In this document: positions 42,320 to 48,156 of the stretch, piece after piece
How the letters are laid out: each line of letters starts with the position of its first letter
How positions within the stretch are numbered: the stretch's first letter is position 1
Origin: Thermoplasmata archaeon
GTDB taxonomy: Archaea > Thermoplasmatota > Thermoplasmata > Thermoplasmatales > Thermoplasmataceae
Length of the DNA: 48,156 bases
Direction of reading: 5' to 3'
Assembly: GCA_021797955.1 (NCBI GenBank)
Contig: JAJZYV010000001.1
Coordinates: 1-48,156 of the forward strand
The notes under the pieces: model-generated
What the model was told of the DNA's origin: nothing
Seen by the model: the letters and a program-made list of their open reading frames with translations, nothing else
The model's database searches: none
Position numbers and translations under genes: made by a program

Positions 42320-43489
42320 TCACCTTTTAATTTTGATTACGTCAAGCTCTTCAATCCTGATTTCTTCACCCATCTTGCCGGACAGACTTGGTTCAGTTCT
42401 TCCCCCATCTCCACTGATGAGTTCCTTTATGTATGTTCCTGCTTCTGCTTCTATGGTCAAGATTATTGATTCGTCAGGGTCAAGTCTTACGCTCATATCC
42501 AAAACCTTTCTCTCTCTGACAAGGTCTGCTCTGGATACACTCACTCGTAATGGTGTCCTTTGATATATAACTTTCCCGATTAATTCATCTAAATTTGCCT
42601 CAACCTTTTGGAGGTAATCTTTCCCCTTGATGTTGAGTTTTGCTTCATATATTTTAACGTTCTTTTCTTCCTTAATCTTCTTGACGGTATTCTTATCGCA
42701 GTACCTTAGATCATCCACTTCGACACCCATATTGGATGAATTTATTTCATTCTTGAGGAATGCCAGATCCAAGTTTCTCCTCTTTGGATTTTTAACTTCA
42801 AGAACGAATTCTCTGCCATTTCCCAACATTCTGACATCTACATCTTCCCTTCCAGCTCCGTGGAGCACGTATTCAGTTCCGTCTGAAAGTTTACCTAGTG
42901 GTTCCCCGATTATACTTTCGACTGTTCTAGTTTCTTCCGAAAACTTGATCCATTTTGTTTGCGGAATTCCTCTGATTAACTTCCTGTATATCCCATATAC
43001 CAATAATGATTTAATTTGTAAATCAATGGACATATAATCGGCGTTCAACTTTATCATAATGTCTGGAGTTTCCCTGTTAAAATTGATAGATGTTTCCTCA
43101 AAGATTCTTTTTCCAATAAGTCTTGAAAATTCCTTTCTTATTGGCTCCCCTTTATCCCCCATCATCTTCTGAAACTCCATTTCCCTTTCAACTATTCTGT
43201 TGCTAAATGAAGACCCTACAAGAATTGAGCTGCATTCATATGGCTCAATCAGCCGTTTAATTTCTTCTACAAAACCATCCATTAAAGAAAAAATTCCACT
43301 ACAAATTGAGCATTGATCTTCTTCCACTAATGATCCATCCAGGTCAAGGGAAAAGGCTGCAAATAGTAGTGCATTTCCCCTGTCTTGATTTTCCATACCA
43401 TGCCCAACAAGGGCAAAAGATCTACCAAGACATCTGGAACAAACTTTAAAGGACTTCGCTATGTCTAGAATTTCATTTATACTTTTCAT
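42320..43489 (-). CDS. pus10: tRNA pseudouridine synthase Pus10
   Basis: This enzyme makes pseudouridine-54/55 in archaeal tRNA. The 389-aa protein has an N-terminal zinc site (CSRCLG at 17-22, CSICSG near 60) and a THUMP-like region. The catalytic-domain GREDVDVRMLGNGREF carries the catalytic Asp, and ISGDGGRTEPSLSG lies near the C-terminus. The ATG overlaps the rpoP stop (ATGA). The length is usual for the archaeal protein. Confidence 0.94.
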   Translation of the reverse strand: MKSINEILDIAKSFKVCSRCLGRSFALVGHGMENQDRGNALLFAAFSLDLDGSLVEEDQCSICSGIFSLMDGFVEEIKRLIEPYECSSILVGSSFSNRIVEREMEFQKMMGDKGEPIRKEFSRLIGKRIFEETSINFNRETPDIMIKLNADYMSIDLQIKSLLVYGIYRKLIRGIPQTKWIKFSEETRTVESIIGEPLGKLSDGTEYVLHGAGREDVDVRMLGNGREFVLEVKNPKRRNLDLAFLKNEINSSNMGVEVDDLRYCDKNTVKKIKEEKNVKIYEAKLNIKGKDYLQKVEANLDELIGKVIYQRTPLRVSVSRADLVRERKVLDMSVRLDPDESIILTIEAEAGTYIKELISGDGGRTEPSLSGKMGEEIRIEELDVIKIKR

Positions 43490-43620
43490 CTGGAATTGGT
43501 AACTTTTTCAACATTCGGTCTTTCTTTTAAAAAGATCCTGGAACCGCATTCACATTCTATCTCGTTTGTTCCAAGGGACTTTTCAAGGATTCTTCCGCAT
43601 CTGATGCATTTATACTGCAC
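43486..43620 (-). CDS. rpoP: DNA-directed RNA polymerase subunit P (Rpb12)
   Basis: This 44-aa protein was read directly. C5-x2-C8 (KCIRCGR) pairs with C23-x-C25 (ECECGSR) to form the zinc ribbon of Rpb12, followed by IFLKERP, the conserved KxRP segment. The start is GTG at 43620, 11 bases inside the rpl37ae end. The stop overlaps the pus10 ATG. The second zinc pair is C-x-C, where CxxC is more common. Confidence 0.9.
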   Translation of the reverse strand: MQYKCIRCGRILEKSLGTNEIECECGSRIFLKERPNVEKVTNSR

Positions 43621-43870
43621 GGTCTACCATTTCCTCTTTTACTCTTTGTGAGAATTCAGGATTGTACGAACCACCCGCAAATTTATAGTCACAATGTTTG
43701 CATTGCCAGATTCCAGATGCAATTCTTACCACCTTTATCTGTTTGCAGTTTGGGCATTCGTATTTCAACTTCTTCTGCTTATAAATCTCACTCCAATTCT
43801 TTCTTACAGTTACTCCATATCTTGGTCCAAATCTTCCAGCCGGACCTACTTTAAGTGTTCTTCTGGACAT
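43610..43870 (-). CDS. rpl37ae: Large-subunit ribosomal protein eL43 (L37Ae)
   Basis: This 86-aa zinc-ribbon ribosomal protein begins [18 protein letters not shown] and has C39-x2-C42 (ECPNCKQ) and C57-x2-C60 (QCKHCDY), the complete L37Ae zinc site. It lies directly after rrp42, one base away, in the exosome operon, and its end overlaps rpoP. Confidence 0.97.
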   Translation of the reverse strand: MSRRTLKVGPAGRFGPRYGVTVRKNWSEIYKQKKLKYECPNCKQIKVVRIASGIWQCKHCDYKFAGGSYNPEFSQRVKEEMVDRAV

Positions 43871-43871
43871 T

Positions 43872-44657
43872 CTATATCACCTGCTTAATATATGCTCTTG
43901 TCATGTTGCCTGCTACCTCCGACATGGCAATTGCCTTTTTAACTTCATCTATTGTAAATGAACCGAAGTTTCCCTTTTGCATTGCGCATAGATTTCCGTT
44001 TTCGTTTAATGCCACGGTAAGCCTCGCGCTGGCCATTTGTTCTTCTTCCAGGTCAGGGTCACACACCAGTTCTTCTCCAATCTTCGAAATTGTAACTGAA
44101 ATTGGCATTGATGTTACAGGTAATTTTTCCTCCTTAGAGTTCTCATCTACTTTATAGTATGCAGAATGCAGAGCAGCAACTGCACCCAAGGAGCATGCGT
44201 CTATTAGATTTCCGTCATAATCTATGACATCAATATCAATAAAGACAATCATGACTTTCTTGCCAGGCTCTATGCATAACTTCTGGAGATCAATCATCTT
44301 GCTTTCTCTAATTCCTCGATCCACCACCCTTGCAACTTCTATGGATTCCTCATTAGGTGGGCCAGGTTCAAAGGTTGGAAAGGCCATTGGCAGCATTTCA
44401 ACGTTTGTTGTCATAACTCCCTGATTTGGGGTGTCGGGAAATGGCTCTCCTGACTCAACTTTTATGCCAACTACAACCTTCGTTTTCCCAAGGTTCACAA
44501 ATGCTGATCCCTGCGCTCTCGGGATATAATTGGTTTCTATTCTCAATTCCCTGAGCTGATCAAGTTTCCTGCCATCCGCTCTTGAACCGGTTTTAAGGGC
44601 ATTTTCAATGTGTCCTTTCTTAATTTCCGAAAGAATTCCACTCGCGTCCTTAGGCAT
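43872..44657 (-). CDS. rrp42: Exosome subunit Rrp42
   Basis: This 261-aa RNase PH-like protein is the non-catalytic half of the exosome hexameric ring. It has [20 protein letters not shown] and [17 protein letters not shown], but it lacks the catalytic acidic signature seen in Rrp41, as is usual for Rrp42. The start ATG overlaps the rrp41 stop by one base. Confidence 0.95.
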   Translation of the reverse strand: MPKDASGILSEIKKGHIENALKTGSRADGRKLDQLRELRIETNYIPRAQGSAFVNLGKTKVVVGIKVESGEPFPDTPNQGVMTTNVEMLPMAFPTFEPGPPNEESIEVARVVDRGIRESKMIDLQKLCIEPGKKVMIVFIDIDVIDYDGNLIDACSLGAVAALHSAYYKVDENSKEEKLPVTSMPISVTISKIGEELVCDPDLEEEQMASARLTVALNENGNLCAMQKGNFGSFTIDEVKKAIAMSEVAGNMTRAYIKQVI

Positions 44658-45409
44658 TATTCCACCTCCTTTTCTGTTTCTGGATATTTTTCAGCATTGT
44701 ATTTATTTGAGAGTGCCTGCTTCTGAAGTTCTGATATCCTTTCTGTAGCTTTCATTATCATTTCTGTTGCCCTGTTGAATTCATCCTTTGTCAGGTCACC
44801 ATCCATTTGAAGTAAAACTATCTCCTTTGAATGTGATAAAACTGCCATTGGAACGTCTGCCTGACCAAAATTGTCTTCGTCCTTTGAAAGATCCAGTACT
44901 ACTCTCCCTTCTACCTTACCTGCAGCGCATCCTGCAACCATATCCTTCATAGGAATTCCCGCAGCGGCAAGGGCTACTGAAGCAGCGGTTAAGCTTGCGA
45001 TTCTAGTTCCTGCGTCTGCCTGTATTACTTCTATGTAGACATCAATCTGCGCCCTGGGAAACTTTTCTACCATCACAGCAGCAGTCAAAGCTTCTGAGAT
45101 AACTTTTGAAATTTCCATAGATCTTCTATCTGGTCCTGGTCTTTTTCTTTCATCTACCGAAAAAGCGGCCATGTTGTATCTTGCTTTTATGACTGCCTTT
45201 TCAATATCTTGAGTGTGCTTGGGATATGCTTCTCTCGGACCATAAACTGCAACAATTATTTTGTTGCCTCCCCACTCCATTAAAACACTGCCATCTGCTC
45301 TTTCCAGAACATCGGTGGTGATTCTTATGGGGCGAAGTTCTTCATCGCCCCTTCCATCCATTCTTAAGCCATTTTCGTTTATCAGTTTCTTGTCACTGGG
45401 TGTTCCCAT
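44657..45409 (-). CDS. rrp41: Exosome subunit Rrp41 (catalytic)
   Basis: This is the phosphorolytic 3'-5' exoribonuclease subunit of the archaeal exosome. The 250-aa protein has [15 protein letters not shown], the RNA-binding GPREAYPKH and KRPGPDRRS region, and the phosphate/metal-site ELPRAQI-type [14 protein letters not shown] followed by DAGTRIASL. Its [21 protein letters not shown] carries the catalytic Asp. The ATG at 45409 is chosen because AGGTGA lies five bases upstream. A GTG at 45418 is inside that ribosome binding site. Confidence 0.95.
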   Translation of the reverse strand: MGTPSDKKLINENGLRMDGRGDEELRPIRITTDVLERADGSVLMEWGGNKIIVAVYGPREAYPKHTQDIEKAVIKARYNMAAFSVDERKRPGPDRRSMEISKVISEALTAAVMVEKFPRAQIDVYIEVIQADAGTRIASLTAASVALAAAGIPMKDMVAGCAAGKVEGRVVLDLSKDEDNFGQADVPMAVLSHSKEIVLLQMDGDLTKDEFNRATEMIMKATERISELQKQALSNKYNAEKYPETEKEVE

Positions 45410-46067
45410 TATTTTCACCTTTATATTTGTTTAAAAAATCGGTAATTCTGTCCGTTAGCCCGTTTGTGTGGGCTTCCATCTGAATTATGTTCATTGCTTC
45501 CTTTGCAATTTTTACGTTCTCAGGTTTTCCATCAATCCATATTACTCCGTTTTGCCCTATAATGATTCTAGTTTGTGTGGCATCTTTTACTATATTTATC
45601 ATCCCACCATTTTTTCCGATTATCCTCGGTACCTTTGGGGCGGGTATGTAGACGATATCTCCACCTTCTAATTTTCTCAGCCCCAAGCCAGGTTCCTTTA
45701 GGGTAATCCAGCTCTCCCTGATTTCGTTTAAATTCATAACTTTGGCAAATACGTAGTCGCCAGGAACCAGGAATCTCTTAAGTTCGCCTGAAAATGTCTT
45801 CCATGGAGTGTCATTCATATGCAACATTGTCATATAAGGCGATCTCATATCAACTGTCCATGTTGATGGCCCCACTTCCAATACCTTTCCAATGACTTTA
45901 TCCCCTCTCCTTGGAATGTAGTTACCATTAAAGGGTACCACATCGACGAATTCTTCCCCCTTTTGCAAAATTCCAAAATACTGTGATACATAAACAGATT
46001 CACCTATCCTGTGAATTCCATTTCTTGCCTTTGATTCTCCCAGTTCAACTATATCCCCAGGGAACAC
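45393..46067 (-). CDS. rrp4: Exosome RNA-binding subunit Rrp4
   Basis: This 224-aa cap subunit of the exosome has an N-terminal [10 protein letters not shown] strand region, an S1 domain ([24 protein letters not shown]) and a KH-type domain with [19 protein letters not shown]. The start is GTG at 46067. The GAGGG that could serve as ribosome binding site is 14 bases away, longer than for the next genes. An 11-codon frame ends just upstream. The C-terminus overlaps the rrp41 start. Confidence 0.93.
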   Translation of the reverse strand: MFPGDIVELGESKARNGIHRIGESVYVSQYFGILQKGEEFVDVVPFNGNYIPRRGDKVIGKVLEVGPSTWTVDMRSPYMTMLHMNDTPWKTFSGELKRFLVPGDYVFAKVMNLNEIRESWITLKEPGLGLRKLEGGDIVYIPAPKVPRIIGKNGGMINIVKDATQTRIIIGQNGVIWIDGKPENVKIAKEAMNIIQMEAHTNGLTDRITDFLNKYKGENNGNTQ

Positions 46068-46074
46068 TATCTGC

Positions 46075-46110
46075 TTAATTTCCCTCGTTTTTAATCACTT
46101 CCTGTATCAT
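46075..46110 (-). other. Possible 11-codon upstream frame before rrp4
   Basis: ATG at 46110 followed by ten codons (IQEVIKNEGN) and TAA stops seven bases before the rrp4 GTG. The end of this frame contains the GAGGG that is otherwise the rrp4 ribosome binding site. It could be a leader peptide, a coupling device, or chance. Confidence 0.25.
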
Positions 46111-46233
46111 TTTAGCACCAAACAAAGTGTCCAGACTGTTCTGAATTTTCTGTTACTGTATAAGGAAATCAATCGGTATTATTTATTATTTGTTTTATTA
46201 CTTATTGGGTTAAGCAAACTATTTTCATGGTAT

Positions 46234-46923
46234 TTATATTTTCTTGATTTCAATATCCTCTTTACCTTTTCTTGCAAGCGAAGATATTATATCGCCGTAT
46301 AGTCCTGCGGGAACTTCAAGCACGCACATCCAATTTCCATTTTTTCCCCACTCTTCTTTAATTATGGTTCCTTCCTTATTTATGTCACCATACATTCTTC
46401 CGTAAGCTTCACCCTTCAATCTTAGGGCCAGTTTTACTTTCTCCATCCTAATTGGAATTATTACTTTTAACTCCTTTAAAACCGAATTTATCTGTTCGTT
46501 GACAGGCTTGAATGGGTCTATATGAATTTTAGCTTCTTCCATTGCAGCCTCTATCCTGGCTGGCGGATTTGGAGCATTGGTTTGTGGGTTTATGCTTTCT
46601 CTTGAAATGGTTGTGATAATTTGCTTTCTCTTGTCTTCTACCATCTTATGCTTCTGTTCTGTGGTTAGTTGTATCTGTCCTTTCTTGACTATTTCGGTGA
46701 CTATCAAAGCAATGTTATCTGATTTGAATACCTCCTCTAGTAGTTCTTCTCCTGCCTTTTCTCCCTTTTTCGCATCCTTAAAAACCTGGTCGCTTGCAAT
46801 ATCATTTTCAATGTCTATTTTCCCCTCTTTGATCCTGTCTACGGCATTGGGGTCTATCAAAACTTCAAATTTGTGTCCTCCGTGTTCCAGTCTGGCTATA
46901 ATTGAATCATCTAGCTTGACCAT
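46234..46923 (-). CDS. sbds: Ribosome maturation protein SBDS homologue
   Basis: This 229-aa three-domain protein promotes release of anti-association factor aIF6 from the large subunit. The N-terminal SBDS domain has IARLEHGGHKFEVLIDPNAV, the middle domain has EQKHKMVEDKRKQIITTISRESINP, and the C-terminal ferredoxin-like domain has VIIPIRMEKVKLALRL. A TATA box about 23 nt before the ATG supports its start. Rrp4 lies 166 nt downstream after an AT-rich gap that may contain another promoter. Confidence 0.96.
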   Translation of the reverse strand: MVKLDDSIIARLEHGGHKFEVLIDPNAVDRIKEGKIDIENDIASDQVFKDAKKGEKAGEELLEEVFKSDNIALIVTEIVKKGQIQLTTEQKHKMVEDKRKQIITTISRESINPQTNAPNPPARIEAAMEEAKIHIDPFKPVNEQINSVLKELKVIIPIRMEKVKLALRLKGEAYGRMYGDINKEGTIIKEEWGKNGNWMCVLEVPAGLYGDIISSLARKGKEDIEIKKI

Positions 46924-46940
46924 GATGACGTATGTTTACG

Positions 46941-46950
46941 GTATAAAATA
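46941..46950 (-). promoter_or_regulatory. TATA box of the SBDS-exosome operon
   Basis: TATTTTATAC on the minus strand is centred about 23 nt before the ATG at 46923, consistent with a leaderless mRNA heading the operon. Confidence 0.5.
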
Positions 46951-47069
46951 AATTTTCATTCGTTTACATTTGCAAGTGTGATTTAAATACGCTGAAAATA
47001 AAAATATTCTTGGTTACAAAATTGAAGTTAGATTTACGTGAAGTTGCAATTACAGATTAAGAGGATGAG

Positions 47070-47126
47070 TTGAATAATATATAAAGTTGGTTCTTCCTGC
47101 AATAGTGGGAATAGAATATTATTCAA
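47070..47126. repeat. 11-bp perfect inverted repeat with 35-bp spacer
   Basis: TTGAATAATAT at 47070-47080 is matched exactly by ATATTATTCAA at 47116-47126. The arms enclose 35 bp with no gene and lie 65 bp upstream of the ISL3-like remnant. They could be an old transposon end, a regulator site, or an RNA hairpin. Confidence 0.5.
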
Positions 47127-47190
47127 TTTTGTATTGACATTCTGTGAAAGACAGGAAACTCATTGAAGAACTATATTCCATAACCAAGCC

Positions 47191-47703
47191 ATGTTCGTTT
47201 CTAAGGTAGTTCTTGATCCGAAAAGCAGGAAACCTGGCACCTATCTTGAATGTGAAGAGAACTGCATTTCCGATCATGCGGGAGAAAGGGTGTTGAGAGG
47301 TCTTGACAGTGTGAGGATGATAGAATTGAAGTTGGTCAATTCAAAAGGCGCCCTGAAGAAAACAAAGTATCTCTGGCCATATTCGGTGGAGAACCTTCCC
47401 GATAAATACAGGGAGAGACATGAGGAATTGAAAAATTCTGATCCAAAAAACTGCAAGAGTCCATGCCATAAGGGAGGACCTCAGGAATTTGTGGAATTGC
47501 CCCACAGTGGATGAGGCAAAGGAATTCTGGAAGAAGTGGTACTCGTGGGCCTCTCATTCAAGGATGTAACCAGTAAAAGAGGTTGCAATGATGATGAAGA
47601 AATACATCAGCGGAATATTACCATATTTCAAATATTGGGTGACCAATGAAATAGCTGAAGGATTGAACTTCAAGATTGGGACACTACAGAAGATTCTCAA
47701 TTG
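47191..47703 (+). pseudogene. ISL3-family transposase remnant, internally deleted and frameshifted
   Basis: The first frame (from ATG 47191) has CxxxC-type residues and then ERVLRGLDSVRMIELKLV, matching the end of the N-terminal zinc-binding region of ISL3 transposases. It jumps directly to KTKYLWPYSVENLPDKYRE, which in full-length proteins lies in the C-terminal half, so the catalytic core is deleted. After the stop at 47514 the homology continues in another frame: DEAKEFWKKWYSWASHSRM, a stop, then KKYISGILPYF and NEIAEGLNFKIGTLQKI, the conserved C-terminal segment. The copy is clearly dead. Confidence 0.75.
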
Positions 47704-47705
47704 AT

Positions 47706-47838
47706 CTCGTAAAAAAAAGATGGTACTTTACTGAATGTTAAATTCCCTGGGTGGTCAGCCTTCCGTGGCTGCTCCTGGTCAGTTATGGGAGCCGCATGGA
47801 GGGATAAGGTGGATAAATAGAAGAAACATATAGATCGC
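47706..47838 (+). ncRNA. Possible IS110 left-end/bridge-RNA region
   Basis: A GC-richer stretch lies between the ISL3 remnant and the IS110-like frame. It contains the hairpin CAGCC-TTCCGT-GGCTG (47756-47771) and other imperfect pairings (GGTCAGCC, GGGAGCCGC). IS110-group elements carry a structured bridge RNA in the non-coding left end upstream of the transposase, and this is where it would be. Boundaries and loops are not defined. Confidence 0.3.
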
Positions 47839-48156
47839 ATGAACAGTTTCCTTGTTGAGATAGATTTGGGAGAGAAGGAGAATTTCGCTACTTACATGGC
47901 CCCGGATGATGACATCAAAGCTCAGTTCAAATTTTCCATGAATTCAGATGGATATATGATGTTCAAAGAGAATATTCCCATTAAAACCAGAATAGCGTTC
48001 GAAGCAATAGACTCAGTATATTCTGTCTCAAAGATTCTGAAGACTTTTTAGAAAAATCCAAAAAACTGATTTCTCTGGATGAAAATCTGGATAAAAGTAT
48101 TAAAAAAGTCAATAATCTTGTCAGAATTTGTTGGTGTATTTTATCAATTGAGCTAT
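47839..48156 (+). pseudogene. IS110-family transposase, 5' part, frameshifted and cut by window edge
   Basis: The 70-codon frame starts NSFLVEIDLGEKENFATYM, matching the RuvC-like (DEDD) start of IS110 transposases with the first Asp. Further on, TRIAFEAIDSVYSVSKILK corresponds to the second acidic motif (usually MEATG). A TAG at 48049 ends it. From about 48030 another frame stays open to the window end (EKSKKLISLDENLDKSIKK), so a frameshift is likely. The element is probably inactive unless programmed recoding occurs; its 3' end is outside the window. Confidence 0.6.

Noticed and set aside
1..48156. CRISPR arrays, tRNA or rRNA genes
   Set aside because: No regularly spaced direct repeats and no cloverleaf-like or rRNA sequence was seen in any intergenic stretch; only a covariance scan could exclude an atypical tRNA.

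Overview
The window is a compact, AT-rich chromosome segment of an archaeon of the order Thermoplasmatales (Thermoplasma, Ferroplasma or Cuniculiplasma type). The evidence is gene content. There is the archaeal AlaRS, fibrillarin, exosome, Hel308, TiaS and ArfC set. There is also the mevalonate-3-phosphate 5-kinase plus bisphosphomevalonate decarboxylase pair, which is specific to this order, and a bacterial-type SerRS. Ribosome binding sites are AGGTGA/GGAGGT-like inside operons. Many first genes instead have a TATA box 23-29 nt before the start codon, which suggests leaderless mRNAs. The order is a firm call; the genus is not resolved.

Layout, left to right. 1-2161 (+): the end of a succinate dehydrogenase operon (sdhA 3' part, sdhB, a Cys/His-rich five-helix anchor and a small membrane subunit). 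2201-4298 (+): a 67-aa Sm-like protein and two tandem MscS channels. 4342-5478 (+): aroC, overlapping 3' to 3' with a long minus-strand operon (13621 down to 5407) that holds an unknown 89-aa protein, fibrillarin, alaS, an S2P-like protein without HExxH, an ATP-NAD kinase-like protein and a DUF2070 membrane protein. 13746-15264 (+): Zn-ribbon protein, aEF1-beta, GT2 glycosyltransferase. 15265-15734: no intact gene, probable transposase debris. 15735-17078 (+): phosphohexomutase. 20225-17085 (-): arfC, ahcY, apgM. 20343-26496 (+): a tightly overlapping operon hel308, trm5, uppS, tiaS, AK6-like kinase, archaetidylinositol phosphate synthase. 26590-28624 (+): a DUF5518-like membrane protein and serS.

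28686-39315 is mostly minus-strand: a GltD-like flavoprotein, TauE plus DUF1634, two paralogous membrane proteins behind a CWC-type cysteine-rich protein, an EamA transporter (+), an acetolactate synthase-like TPP enzyme, an aldehyde dehydrogenase, and a coupled trio of isochorismatase-like protein, M3P5 kinase and MVA-3,5-bisphosphate decarboxylase. 39408-40419 (+): an SPFH protein and a 34-aa zinc microprotein. 46923-40422 (-): the archaeal RNA/translation superoperon, SBDS, rrp4, rrp41, rrp42, rpl37ae, rpoP, pus10, rpl21e, rpoF, DUF655, ksgA. 47191-48156: an insertion-sequence graveyard with an internally deleted ISL3-type transposase and the 5' part of a broken IS110-type transposase, with a structured stretch between them.

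Functional themes are respiration, isoprenoid lipid synthesis (mevalonate shunt, UppS, AIP synthase), tRNA maturation (Trm5, TiaS, Pus10, AlaRS, SerRS), RNA decay and ribosome biogenesis. Five genes too short or too oddly started for simple ORF calling are added from direct reading: the Zn-ribbon protein at 13746, the CWC protein at 32984, the microprotein at 40315, rpoP at 43620, and the true 5' end of tiaS, which appears to start at CTG. The most unusual items are the CTG start of tiaS, the SdhC resembling actinobacterial Sdh1 anchors, the S2P-like pseudoprotease, the CWC/paired-membrane-protein operon, and the possible IS110 bridge-RNA region.
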